Source: Trichococcus palustris (GTDB lineage: Bacteria; Bacillota; Bacilli; Lactobacillales; Aerococcaceae). From it: a DNA stretch of 64,000 nt. Shown here one piece after another: positions 46,510 to 55,652 of this stretch (the first letter of the stretch is position 1; the number at the start of each line of letters is the position of its first letter). The DNA is taken from assembly GCF_900114465.1 (NCBI RefSeq), contig NZ_FOTD01000002.1:186001-250000 (forward strand). The letters run 5' to 3'. A program made the translations under genes and the position numbers. The notes below the pieces were generated by a model. It searched no databases, had not been told where the DNA came from, and saw only the letters and a program-made list of their open reading frames with translations.

Positions 46510-46887
46510 TCATTTTTTTGTAGCGATGGCTTCGATTTCGATGACGGCATCTTTCGGCAACGCTGCCACCTGAACCAAGGCGCGCGCTGGTTTATGTTCT
46601 CCGAAGAATGCCGCATATGCCTCATTGATGGCATCGAAGTCATTGATATCCTTCACGAACACATTTACCTTCAGGATTGATTTCAACGATCCACCGCCCG
46701 CTTCCACAATCGCCAAGACGTTCGTCAAGCTGGCCGTCGTTGCAGCTGCTGGTTCCGTTACAAGCTCATTTGTCGCCATATCAATCGGTAATTGTCCTGA
46801 AGCAAAGATGAACCCATTTTTGCGCGTTCCTTGCGAATAAGGACCGATAGCCGCAGGTGCTTTTTCTGTTGCGATGAATTTTGTCAT
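46510..46887 (-). CDS. ridA: RidA family reactive intermediate/imine deaminase
   Basis: RidA hydrolyses 2-aminoacrylate and other enamines released by PLP or Fe-S dehydratases, protecting PLP enzymes. The 125-residue protein shows IGPYSQG (14-20), GFIFASGQLPID (25-36), the conserved Arg in KPARALVQVAALP (about 99-111), and EIEAIA at the end. ATG at 46887 behind GAGGG. It lies next to sdaAB-sdaAA, whose reaction makes its substrate, though on the opposite strand with the TnpB element in between. Confidence 0.95.
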   Translation of the reverse strand: MTKFIATEKAPAAIGPYSQGTRKNGFIFASGQLPIDMATNELVTEPAAATTASLTNVLAIVEAGGGSLKSILKVNVFVKDINDFDAINEAYAAFFGEHKPARALVQVAALPKDAVIEIEAIATKK

Positions 46888-46969
46888 AATATTACCCTCT
46901 TCCAGTGATATTTAATCTTTTTCTAATGATAGCATATCCCGCTGTCTATTGGAAAGCTATAACTTCTGG

Positions 46970-47672
46970 ATTGGGATTTGTCATAACTCTTGATATTTTA
47001 ATCGCTTAATCCTGTCATGAGGTTTTCTAAAACACACAGCAGTAAGGCCCTCTGATATCGCACTGTGACATCCACTTGCGACCACAGGGGGCTTACCTTA
47101 CACACTGTTTAAACGTGTTCTAAATCCCAGAAATCTGTGCCTAAGTTGACTACCACACGCGGACAAAAAGCGTCCGCTTCGTGTTAGTCCTCTTAGTGCT
47201 CGATTCCTGAACGGGATTTGTCATGACTCTTGCGATTTTAATCGCTTGGAGACATGATACACTTGGGCGCTTACGACCACAGTGCTACCTTACTCTCTTT
47301 TTAAACGTGTTCCAAAAAGCAGACCTGAAGTCACTTCACGAATAATGCTCAGATGGTCTGCGACCATCCTCCGCTTATCCGCTCCAGTGATTCTGGTCTG
47401 ATCGCTTTTTGTCGCACTCTGTCTTAAACGTGTTCTGAAAGTCAACTCCGGCATGTGTTTCGCCTTTTTCTGCGGTTGCTCTGCGAGCAATCCTCAAAAA
47501 AGGTTCCAACGCTCCGGAGTTAAACGACTTTCATCGCACTCTGTCTTAAACGTGTTCTGAATTGCAGACACCACTCCCGTTTCGAAACTGGCTTTCGTTC
47601 ACAAAAGTGGTGAACGAAAAGCCAGTTTCTCCAACGTCCGGGTGTCTAAACGCAATTCATCGCACTCTGTCA
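46970..47672. repeat. Hairpin array B, four complete long hairpins with conserved linkers
   Basis: Four hairpins of 95-110 bp have outer arms that differ in sequence but not in plan: H1 AAATCCC/GGGATTT (47122-47221), H2 AAAAAGC/GCTTTTT (47314-47409), H3 GAAAGTC/GACTTTC (47427-47533), H4 GAATTGC/GCAATTC (47549-47657). Next to each first arm is a second pair (AGACC/GGTCT, ACTCCGG/CCGGAGT, AGACACC/GGGTGTCT) and on the right side a 4-nt bulge (GAAC, GATC, AAAC, AAAC). Each hairpin has an inner hairpin. Linkers are TCGCACTCTGTC plus TTAAACGTGTTCT; left of H1 and H2 a longer ~95-bp linker occurs twice. The right-hand linker ends in the potD stop codon. Confidence 0.85.
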
Positions 47673-48740
47673 TTTTCTGTACATTTTTATTTCCAGGAAT
47701 AGATCGTTGTAGAGGCTCAGTGATTTTGATCCCAGATTTTTGTAGACTTCCAGTTTATCAAGAATGTCATCGGCCGGATAGAATTGTTCATCGCTGGTTA
47801 TTTCCGGATCAAGCAGTTCGATGGCGGCTTTATTCGGTGTGGCATAGCCGACATATTCGGCATTGATGGCCGCATTTTCCGGATCCAGCATAAAATTGAT
47901 GAAGGCGTATGCCCCCTCGAGGTTTTTGGCTGTCTTTGGAATGACGATGTTATCGAACCACAAGTTGGATCCCTCTTCGGGAATGACATAGTGCAGATGC
48001 TCGTTTTCCAAAAGCATCTCACTGGCTTCCCCGGAGAAAGTGACCGCCAGCGGGGCTTCTCCTTGGATCATATACATTTTGATTTCATCGGCAACAATGG
48101 CCTTCACATTCGGCATGAGTTCCTTTAATTTATCGGCTGTCTTAGCCAGGATGAGCGGATCCGTCTCGTTCAGGGAATAGCCTTCACTCTGGAGGCCTAT
48201 TCCCATGGCCTCCCTGGCACCATCGATCAAGAGCACGCTGTTTTTGTACGACGGGTCCCATAGATCATTCCAGGATGTGATGTCTTCGGAGACCATCGTA
48301 TCATTGTAGATGACTCCCAAGGTACCCCAGAAATAGGGGATGGAATAGGTGTTGCCGGGATCGAAGGGTTGATCCAGGAAACGGGAGTCGATATTTTCCA
48401 ATCCGACGATTTTGGAATGGTCCAGTTCAATCAATAGGTCTTCTTCCGCCATCTTATCAATCATGTATTCGGAAGGGATGGTCAGATCGTAGGCCGTTCC
48501 GCCTTGCTTTACTTTTGTATACATCGCTTCATTTGAATCAAAGGTTTCATAGGAAACTTTATAGCCCGTCTCTTCTTCGAATTTTGTAATCAATTCCGGG
48601 TCGATATAATCACCCCAGTTATAGATCGTCAACGTATTGCCGGAGGAAAAGCCTTGCGATCGGTTCAAGGCTGCGATGCCAAACGCCAAACCGGCACAAA
48701 CAACCAAAATAGCTGCTGCCAGACCCAATAATTTTTTCAT
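47670..48740 (-). CDS. potD: Spermidine/putrescine ABC transporter, substrate-binding protein
   Basis: Extracellular polyamine-binding protein, 356 residues. An N-terminal hydrophobic segment (3-25) without a good lipobox suggests a membrane-anchored form, as in other Lactobacillales PotD. The mature part begins TLTIYNWGDYIDPELI, typical of PotD/PotF, and contains WNDLWDPSYKNSVLLID and FINFMLDPENA. Follows potC with one base between. Last gene of potR-A-B-C-D; its stop is inside the linker of hairpin array B. Confidence 0.95.
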   Translation of the reverse strand: MKKLLGLAAAILVVCAGLAFGIAALNRSQGFSSGNTLTIYNWGDYIDPELITKFEEETGYKVSYETFDSNEAMYTKVKQGGTAYDLTIPSEYMIDKMAEEDLLIELDHSKIVGLENIDSRFLDQPFDPGNTYSIPYFWGTLGVIYNDTMVSEDITSWNDLWDPSYKNSVLLIDGAREAMGIGLQSEGYSLNETDPLILAKTADKLKELMPNVKAIVADEIKMYMIQGEAPLAVTFSGEASEMLLENEHLHYVIPEEGSNLWFDNIVIPKTAKNLEGAYAFINFMLDPENAAINAEYVGYATPNKAAIELLDPEITSDEQFYPADDILDKLEVYKNLGSKSLSLYNDLFLEIKMYRK

Positions 48741-48741
48741 C

Positions 48742-49578
48742 TTATGTTTTCACCACCCGTTCTTTTTTGACGGCCTTCATTTGCTGAATCCTTTTTTTGT
48801 GGCTGTATTGCTGGATAAAGTAATAGCCCAGCACCAACAATAACGTGAACAGAAACATCAAAGCGCTCAAGGCATTGATTTCCAAACTGACGCCTCTGCG
48901 GGCGCGGGAATAGATTTCAACCGCCAATGTGGAGAAACCGTTCCCCGTCACAAAGAAGGTTACCGCAAAATCATCCAACGAATAGGTAAAAGCCATGAAA
49001 AAACCGCTCAGGATTCCCGGTGTGATGCTCGGTATCAGAATACGACTGAAGACTTGAAAGTTGTTGGCACCCAGGTCCTCGGCCGCACTGATCATGGAAT
49101 CGTTCATCTCTTTCAGTTTCGGCAGCACCATCAACACAACAATCGGTATGGAAAAAGCGATGTGCGAAAGCAAGACGGATGAAAAGCCAAGGCGGAAACC
49201 CATGAACGTGAACAAAATCAACAGGCTTGCTCCGATGATAACGTCTGGCGAAACCATTAGCACATTATTCAGGCTCAACAAAGCATTCCGTGCACTGCGC
49301 TTTTTCGTGTAATAAATGACGATGGCGCCAAACGTCCCCACCGCTGTTGCGATCAGCGCGGACAACAAGGCTACCAAAAAGGTGTTCAGGACGATGCCGA
49401 TCAAGCGCTGGTCTGCAAACACCGCTTGATAGTGTTCCCATGTAAAACCGTTGAAGGCGTTCATCGTTCCACCGGCATTAAAAGAAAAGAGGACCAAAAA
49501 GAAAATCGGAAAATACAAAACAACAAACACAAGCACCAAGAAGGCATTATTCCATTTCGTGTTGGAAGCTACTTTCAT
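48742..49578 (-). CDS. potC: Spermidine/putrescine ABC transporter, permease C
   Basis: A 278-residue inner-membrane permease with six predicted segments and the binding-protein-dependent transport loop around EAAEDLGANNFQVFSRILIPSITPGI, given by its cores SAAEDLGA and ILIPSITPGI. Pairs with PotB. Located directly after potB (adjacent bases), indicating translational coupling. Confidence 0.94.
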   Translation of the reverse strand: MKVASNTKWNNAFLVLVFVVLYFPIFFLVLFSFNAGGTMNAFNGFTWEHYQAVFADQRLIGIVLNTFLVALLSALIATAVGTFGAIVIYYTKKRSARNALLSLNNVLMVSPDVIIGASLLILFTFMGFRLGFSSVLLSHIAFSIPIVVLMVLPKLKEMNDSMISAAEDLGANNFQVFSRILIPSITPGILSGFFMAFTYSLDDFAVTFFVTGNGFSTLAVEIYSRARRGVSLEINALSALMFLFTLLLVLGYYFIQQYSHKKRIQQMKAVKKERVVKT

Positions 49579-50391
49579 CTATTTTCCCCTCACTTTCTTT
49601 TTCTTTTCCCCGGTGAGAGCCATGATGGCAACCATGCTGATGATCAAGATGACGCCGATGGTGGAACCCATGCCCCAGTTTTGCGTCACCAAGAAATGTT
49701 GTTCCACAGCGGTACCCAACGTAATGACCCGATTCCCTCCAATCAAACGCGTCAGCATAAAGAGCGACAACGAAGGGATGAATACAGCCTGAAAGCCACT
49801 GCGCACCCCGTTCATCGTCAAAGGGAAAATGACGCGCAGCAAGGTCTGCATACGGTTTGCGCCGAGATCATGACTGGCGACGATCAAGGAAGGATTCAGC
49901 TCCTCGATGGAATTGAAAATGGGCAAAATCATAAAAGGCAGTTCAATGTAGGCAGCAACAAAAATGAAGCTGAAGTCGGTGAACAAAAGCTGTTGCGGCC
50001 CGATGCCCATGAAGCTCAAGAATTGATTGACCGTTCCGCTTTGGCTGAACAGCCCGATGAAAGCGTAGGCCTTCAGCAGCAGGTTGATCCAAGTCGGCAA
50101 AATGATCAGCAGCAACAACAAGGATTTATGTTTCGTTCTACTTAAAAACAGGGCGGTCGGATAGCTGATGATGAAGGTTGCCATCGTGATGGTGAACGCG
50201 TAGATGAAGGAGTTCAAGGTCATGCGCAAATAATTGCCTGATGTAAAATAGGTTGCATAATTATCGAATGTAAAATTCCCTGAAACATCGAAAAAGGACT
50301 GGTAGGCGATGAGCAGCATCGGCGCAATCACAAACAAAGCCAACCATAACAGGTAGGGAACAGAATATACGGCCCGCGAGCTTTTTGTCAT
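49579..50391 (-). CDS. potB: Spermidine/putrescine ABC transporter, permease B
   Basis: A 270-residue permease; six membrane segments; the EAA-type loop is VASHDLGANRMQTLLRVIFPL (core SHDLGANRMQTLLRVIFPL). GGGGGAAAAAG precedes the ATG at 50391. Ten bases after potA. Confidence 0.94.
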   Translation of the reverse strand: MTKSSRAVYSVPYLLWLALFVIAPMLLIAYQSFFDVSGNFTFDNYATYFTSGNYLRMTLNSFIYAFTITMATFIISYPTALFLSRTKHKSLLLLLIILPTWINLLLKAYAFIGLFSQSGTVNQFLSFMGIGPQQLLFTDFSFIFVAAYIELPFMILPIFNSIEELNPSLIVASHDLGANRMQTLLRVIFPLTMNGVRSGFQAVFIPSLSLFMLTRLIGGNRVITLGTAVEQHFLVTQNWGMGSTIGVILIISMVAIMALTGEKKKKVRGK

Positions 50392-50401
50392 CTTTTTCCC
50401 C

Positions 50402-51490
50402 CTACCCTTCGTAGCTTTCTAGACGTGCGTCAAACTCCGCTTCGGTTTCGCCCGGACGCATGACGTGGATATCCTGCGCCTCGAAGGAAAGACCGACATC
50501 CGTTCCGACTTCAGCCTTCTTTGTGGAATGGATCATCCATTCATTGCCTTCCTTGTCGTATCCGATGATTTCATAATGAACCCCGCGGAACAATTGCGTA
50601 TCGATATTTACGACCAATTTACCTTTTTCCACCGTGGTCAATTCCAGGTCTTCGGGACGGATGACGATTTCGATCTGCTCACCCGGTTTTATCCCAGCAT
50701 CGGCACATTCAAATTCCTTGCCGACGAAGTTCACTTTATAGTCTGCCACCATCGTCCCCGGCACGATATTGCTTTCCCCGATGAAGTCAGCGACAAAACG
50801 GTTGATCGGTTCATCGTAGATGTCAACCGGCGTACCACTTTGGATGATTTCGCCTTTGTTCATGACGAAAATCCAATCGCTCATCGCCAGTGCTTCCTCC
50901 TGGTCATGGGTCACAAAGATGAAGGTGATGCCTAGGCGCTGTTGCAGTTCGCGCAGTTCATACTGCATGTCCGTCCGCAATTTAAGATCCAAAGCCGACA
51001 ACGGTTCATCCAACAGCAGGACTTCCGGTTCATTCACCAACGCGCGCGCAATCGCTACCCGCTGCTGTTGCCCCCCGGACATTTCGCTGATTTCACGGTT
51101 TTCATAGCCGGAAAGCTGCACCATCTTCAATGCCTCAGCAACCTTTATTTTGATTTGATCCTTGGGCATCTTTTTGATGCTCAAGCCGAAGGCGATGTTG
51201 TCGAACACGTTCAAGTGCGGGAACAAAGCATAGTCCTGGAACACGGTGTTCACCTTGCGTTTGTTCGGCGGCACATCATTGACAACTTGGCCATTGATCT
51301 TGATTATCCCTGTTGTCGCGTCCGCAAAACCGGCAATCAAACGCAGAATGGTCGTCTTGCCGCAACCGGAAGGTCCCAGCAAGGTGTAGAACTTTCCCCT
51401 CTCGATCTCAATAGTGATATCGCGTAAAACTGTTTCATCGTCATAAACCTTGCTGACGTTTTCTAATGTAATAATGGCATTGTTTGCCAT
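50402..51490 (-). CDS. potA: Spermidine/putrescine ABC transporter, ATP-binding protein
   Basis: The 362-residue ATPase has Walker [10 protein letters not shown] (38-46), the Q-loop QDYALFPH, signature [15 protein letters not shown] (about 137), Walker B VLLLDEP, and a C-terminal TOBE domain (about 280-340). Energises polyamine import. 25 bp after potR. Confidence 0.95.
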   Translation of the reverse strand: MANNAIITLENVSKVYDDETVLRDITIEIERGKFYTLLGPSGCGKTTILRLIAGFADATTGIIKINGQVVNDVPPNKRKVNTVFQDYALFPHLNVFDNIAFGLSIKKMPKDQIKIKVAEALKMVQLSGYENREISEMSGGQQQRVAIARALVNEPEVLLLDEPLSALDLKLRTDMQYELRELQQRLGITFIFVTHDQEEALAMSDWIFVMNKGEIIQSGTPVDIYDEPINRFVADFIGESNIVPGTMVADYKVNFVGKEFECADAGIKPGEQIEIVIRPEDLELTTVEKGKLVVNIDTQLFRGVHYEIIGYDKEGNEWMIHSTKKAEVGTDVGLSFEAQDIHVMRPGETEAEFDARLESYEG

Positions 51491-51515
51491 ACTATCCCGC
51501 CTTTTTATTCATTAT

Positions 51516-52058
51516 TTACAAATAAGACTCCGTCGCCACCAACAACACCTTGGTGGTGCCGGCAGAAGCATTTCTGATTTGGTGGTGCTGGTTCGCTTCG
51601 TAATAGAAGGATTGCCCTTTTTTCACATCGTATCTTCGCCCCCCCAATTGCAGCTCCAAAGACCCGCTCAGGACATAGCCGAATGTTTCGGCCAACGACG
51701 GCGGAAAGTGCCTGTATTCGCCATCCGGCTCCAACGTGATCATGACCGGTTCCATGTCTTTCTCATTCGACTCGGGCACTAACCATGTGAGCGTATATCC
51801 CTTCTCTTCATCCGTAAAAATGGTCACTTGTTCTTTTGAATAGACCACTTGCTGCACGGTGTCCTCCTCATCAAAGAAATCCTTCGGTGTGGTCCCCAAT
51901 ACTTCCAGGATTGCAAAAAAGGTTTCCAAAGAGGGGGAACTCAGATTGTTTTCCAGTTGGGAAATGTATCCCTTCGTCAAATCCGTCCTTTGTCCCAATT
52001 CTTCTTGGGTCAAATTCTTCCGCATGCGCAGATTCCTTAGCTTGTTTCCGATTTTCAA
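51516..52058 (-). CDS. XRE-cupin transcriptional regulator of the pot operon
   Basis: A 180-residue regulator: helix-turn-helix (about 3-58, RNLRMRKNLTQEELG, TKGYISQLEN) and a C-terminal cupin_2 domain (about 105-178, with HFPPSLAETFGYVLSG and HHQIRN). It resembles PuuR/PotR-type sensors in which the cupin binds polyamine. The start is TTG at 52058 behind AAGGGG. First gene of the operon, hence probably autoregulated and controlling potABCD. Confidence 0.9.
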   Translation of the reverse strand: MKIGNKLRNLRMRKNLTQEELGQRTDLTKGYISQLENNLSSPSLETFFAILEVLGTTPKDFFDEEDTVQQVVYSKEQVTIFTDEEKGYTLTWLVPESNEKDMEPVMITLEPDGEYRHFPPSLAETFGYVLSGSLELQLGGRRYDVKKGQSFYYEANQHHQIRNASAGTTKVLLVATESYL

Positions 52059-52160
52059 ATGGCATCCCCTTCCCTCAATCAAAGTTTACTTATACTAATC
52101 TAATTGTTTAAACCCCCAACACCATTATAATAAACGTGCCATTTTTTTCCAAGGGATACC
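52059..52160 (-). promoter_or_regulatory. Promoter of the pot operon
   Basis: Minus strand: TTGGAA (52152-52147), exactly 17 bp, TATAAT (52129-52124). The leader just downstream contains the imperfect inverted repeat GTTTAAAC ... GTTTACTT region (52085-52113), a candidate operator for the XRE regulator encoded first in the operon. Confidence 0.8.
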
Positions 52161-52274
52161 CCTTCAGGGAGTCCAAAAGTGCCGCTTGCAAATTTTGCTG
52201 ACCATTGGCATCACTTTTAAGGGCAATCAAAAAAGCAATGACGCTTTGCCATTGCTTTCCAGGATTCCATTTTT

Positions 52275-53978
52275 TTAGAATAACCGGGCTGCCCGATCAT
52301 AGTATACAAATTTTTCGGTAAAACTATAGGGATCGTTCATCCCGAGTTGTTTCGCAAAAGTGAATAAAGGTGTCTCTTTCAATGATGCCGCTTTGATCAA
52401 GCGCGGATCGATCAGCACAAAGGCCGAACCTGTGTCCGCGATGATTTTCCCTTTTGCCATCACTACCGCCCTGCGCGTGTATTCCAACATCAAATGCATA
52501 TCATGCGTTACGATCAGGACCGTCACGCCATTTTGATGGATTTTCTGCAAAAAGTCCATGATATCTTTGTAATGGCTGAAATCTTGCCCTGCCGCAGGCT
52601 CATCCAAGATGATCATTTCCGGATCCAACGCCAAAACGGCTGCAATCGAAACCCGTTTTAACTGTCCGAAACTCAGCATGGAAAGTGGCAGATCTTTGAT
52701 ATATTGCAAGCCGCACACCTTGGAGACCTTATCCACCCTTTTATTGATTTCCTCTTCAGGCAGGTTTCGCTGCTTGAGCTTTAAGGCAATCTCAGCATAC
52801 ACCGTTTCCTGGGAAATGATGTCTTTGGGGTTCTGGGGAACATAGCCGATGTAGTTTTCCGTGTCCGAAGAATTTAAATCGCTGATGTCTTTCCCTTTCC
52901 AAAGGATTCGCCCGCTTTGCGTCTTTTCCTCCCCGATGATCAGACGGGAGAGCGTCGATTTGCCGGCGCCATTCGCACCGACCAAGCTGATCATCTCCCC
53001 TTTGTAGATCCGCAAGGAAGCTCCGTCAACGATGTCCTCGTCATTCCAAGGGTATTTAAACGATACATTATCCAATTCAAGAAGCAATTCATCGAAATCA
53101 TGATGGCGGAATTGAGGGAGATACGCCAACCAGTTCTCCATCGTCTCCTTCAGATGCGGTCCATTGACTTTCTGGACGTTCGCCAAGTCACGGACATTAT
53201 CCAAATCGACGCCCGCATAGCGCATCGCGGTAATGTAGAGCGGCTCACGAATGCCCGTATCGCTCAATATTTCCGTCCTTAAAATATCTTCCGGTTTTGC
53301 ATCTGCGATGATTCTCCCTTCCGAGAAAAGCAGGATACGATCGATTGGCTGCACCAAAACATCCTCCAAACGATGCTCAACGATGAGTACCGTCGTGTCG
53401 CTCACTCGGTGTAGGTCATCGACGAATTTCATTGCCAAATCCCCGGAATACGGGTCCAAATTCGCCAAGGGTTCATCCAACACGATCAAGGGCCTGCCGT
53501 CCAACGAGACGCCCGCCATCGTGATTTCCCCCAACTGTTGCTCACTCAGTTTCTTGAAGCTTCTTTTCAAGTAGGGCCGTTTTTGCAAAAAGCTTTGCCA
53601 ACCGGCAAGCTTCATCAGCTCTTGGGCAGAACGAAAAGGAATTTTTTGCCTTGGCCCTGTCTCTCCCCCTTTCTCTGCATCCGTTAACAGATTCTCTCTA
53701 ATCAAGGATATTTCGTTAGGCAGGAAGTTCTCAAACCGAAGTTCACTTTTTTCTTCCGCTGGATGAAAAATGATTTTTCCGGTAGCATCACCATTCCATT
53801 CATTCGGCAATACACCGGTGACGCATCTGGCAAACGTCGTCTTCCCGGAACCGCTCGGGCCTAATACAAGTATTTTTTCACCTTCATAGATGGTCACGCT
53901 TATCTCTTTTAAAGTTGGTTCGCGCTGATCTGAATAGGTGAAACTAAAATTTTGAAAAGAAATCAGTGGTCTTCGCAT
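52275..53978 (-). CDS. ECF-type ABC transporter, double ATPase; degenerate first domain
   Basis: A 567-residue protein with two ABC ATPase domains as in YkoD-type ECF energising units. Domain 1 has Walker A GPSGSGKTT (about 39-47) and Walker B LIVLDEPLANLDP, but its Q-loop region is unlike the family and its signature reads LSEQQLGEITMAG instead of LSGGQ. Domain 2 is regular: GANGAGKST, QNPKD, LSFGQLKRVSIAAV, MIILDEPAAGQD. ATG at 53978 follows GGAGG. No EcfT or S-component gene adjoins it, so the partner and substrate (a vitamin or metal in other systems) are not known. Confidence 0.85.
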   Translation of the reverse strand: MRRPLISFQNFSFTYSDQREPTLKEISVTIYEGEKILVLGPSGSGKTTFARCVTGVLPNEWNGDATGKIIFHPAEEKSELRFENFLPNEISLIRENLLTDAEKGGETGPRQKIPFRSAQELMKLAGWQSFLQKRPYLKRSFKKLSEQQLGEITMAGVSLDGRPLIVLDEPLANLDPYSGDLAMKFVDDLHRVSDTTVLIVEHRLEDVLVQPIDRILLFSEGRIIADAKPEDILRTEILSDTGIREPLYITAMRYAGVDLDNVRDLANVQKVNGPHLKETMENWLAYLPQFRHHDFDELLLELDNVSFKYPWNDEDIVDGASLRIYKGEMISLVGANGAGKSTLSRLIIGEEKTQSGRILWKGKDISDLNSSDTENYIGYVPQNPKDIISQETVYAEIALKLKQRNLPEEEINKRVDKVSKVCGLQYIKDLPLSMLSFGQLKRVSIAAVLALDPEMIILDEPAAGQDFSHYKDIMDFLQKIHQNGVTVLIVTHDMHLMLEYTRRAVVMAKGKIIADTGSAFVLIDPRLIKAASLKETPLFTFAKQLGMNDPYSFTEKFVYYDRAARLF

Positions 53979-54126
53979 AGGACTATCCTCCTTCATCATT
54001 TACTTTGAAACGTTATTATTTGGAGGCATGATTTACTACTGAAGCTGCCATCATCGTTTCTGCAGGGAAATTTTATCTGTCTGCAAAAAAATGGTGAACT
54101 CGCTAAAAAGAGCTGAATGATTCCAC

Positions 54127-55059
54127 TCAGCTTTTTAGCAGCCTATGCGCATATCCCATGACATCTTCGCCGATGATGCGCACTTCAGTCTCTAATTTCA
54201 CGCCAAATTGGTCAAAAATAATTTTTTTGATATGTTCGATCAATTCTATATAGTCCGTTGCCGTAGCATCATTGATATTCACAATAAAGCCGGCATGTTT
54301 CATCGAAACTTGCGCACCGCCCCAAGTCAATCCTTGCAGACCAGCTTCTTGGATCAGTTTCCCGGTAAAGAACCCGGTCGGACGCTTGAACACACTGCCG
54401 CATGAAGGGAATTCTAAAGGTTGCTTTGATTCACGCAAGGCGGTCAATTCTGCCATGCGCGCTTCAATGTGCTCATGTTTCCCCTTTGCCAGATGGAAGA
54501 CAGCCTCCAGGACAATTTCATCCGTCTCTTGCAATTTGCTGTGTCGGTATGAGAAGTCGAGCTCCTCTTTTTTGTATGTCTTGATTGTACCTTCGCGCGT
54601 GATGACCGTAACGGATTCAATGACTTCATCTATTTCACCATCGTAGGCACCAGCATTCATATATATCGCTCCGCCGACGCTTCCCGGTATGCCGCAGGCA
54701 AATTCCAAACCGCTCAGATGTTCCGCCAGTGCGCGTTTGGCGGTATCGATCAGACGTGCGCCACTCTGCACGATCAAGCGCGAACGTTTCACTTCGATCC
54801 GATTCATTTCCGATAAAATCATGACGACACCACGGATGCCGCCGTCCTTGATGATGACGTTGCTTGAATTGCCCAAGACAGTCAATGGGATGGCATGGCT
54901 GTGCACCCATGCCACGATTCCGGAAACTTCCTCTTTTGATTGAGGAAACACAAGGATATCGGCTGGTCCGCCTGTCTTTGTGTACGTATAATTTGCTAAT
55001 TTTTCATTCTCTTTTACGATCGTATCTGGAAACTTTTGTTTCAGTTCCATCCCCAACAT
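54127..55059 (-). CDS. murB: UDP-N-acetylenolpyruvoylglucosamine reductase
   Basis: NADPH- and FAD-dependent second step of UDP-MurNAc synthesis. The 310 residues show the FAD-binding TYTKTGGPADILVFP (about 25-39), GNSSNVIIKDGG (about 62), SGLEFACGIPGSVGGA (about 112, catalytic region), and the C-terminal type I region SCGSVFKRP, AGLQG, HAGFIVN. Start ATG at 55059 behind GGGTGA. Monocistronic; its left end has a hairpin within AT-rich sequence. Confidence 0.95.
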   Translation of the reverse strand: MLGMELKQKFPDTIVKENEKLANYTYTKTGGPADILVFPQSKEEVSGIVAWVHSHAIPLTVLGNSSNVIIKDGGIRGVVMILSEMNRIEVKRSRLIVQSGARLIDTAKRALAEHLSGLEFACGIPGSVGGAIYMNAGAYDGEIDEVIESVTVITREGTIKTYKKEELDFSYRHSKLQETDEIVLEAVFHLAKGKHEHIEARMAELTALRESKQPLEFPSCGSVFKRPTGFFTGKLIQEAGLQGLTWGGAQVSMKHAGFIVNINDATATDYIELIEHIKKIIFDQFGVKLETEVRIIGEDVMGYAHRLLKS

Positions 55060-55390
55060 TCATTTCACCCACTAGTTTTATTATGTAATTCATTCTATCA
55101 CCACTCGATACTGATTTATACAAAATAAGAACCCGAGTGTTTAAAATGGCATTTTTTTCATTATTTCCTAATCTAAATTTAACCAAAAAGAAAAATAATG
55201 TCTATTTTTATAATTCTAACATATTTTCACCCGAATGCTTGCTTTTTAATGCAATCGAAATGGCTTTGTCACGAACTGCCTTATTGCCTTTCACTCTCCA
55301 AACAATGCCGGAAAATTGCCTGTGATGGGAATTATCTTGCCCCTTATGGTAAAATGATGCAGATATCATAATTTAAAGGAGCATCCATCC
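55060..55390. other. Intergenic region murB / small membrane protein
   Basis: AT-rich, non-coding by inspection. It should contain the divergent promoters of murB and of the 82-residue gene; a TAAAAT-like -10 is at about 55349. No repeat or RNA was recognised. Confidence 0.4.
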
Positions 55391-55639
55391 ATGCAAAATA
55401 AACAAATGAGAGACGCCGTTATTTTTACTTTACTGAGTATTTTTTACCCTGTCTACCTTTTTTTGACAAAAAATCCGGAATCCGTTTCGACGACATCGTT
55501 GGTATTGGCGACATTCTTACCGATTGTCGGCATTATCTTCTCGCTGAACGTGACCAATGTAAAATATAAATGGGGACTTTCATTCGTCAACCTGTTGATT
55601 TTCATCCTATTCCTCTACTATCTGATTGTGTTGCGATAG
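55391..55639 (+). CDS. Small membrane protein, unknown
   Basis: An 82-residue protein behind AAAGGAGC. It has hydrophobic segments at about 9-24, 38-53 and 61-80 separated by short charged loops, so three membrane spans. I do not recognise its family. It precedes exonuclease III by 13 bp on the same strand and is likely cotranscribed with it. Confidence 0.7.
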   Translation: MQNKQMRDAVIFTLLSIFYPVYLFLTKNPESVSTTSLVLATFLPIVGIIFSLNVTNVKYKWGLSFVNLLIFILFLYYLIVLR

Positions 55640-55652
55640 GGGGCTGCAGACT

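Noticed and set aside
46970-47672. CRISPR-like direct repeats
   Set aside because: Repeated segments are linkers between ~100-bp palindromic hairpins, not short repeats with uniform spacers; no cas genes are present.
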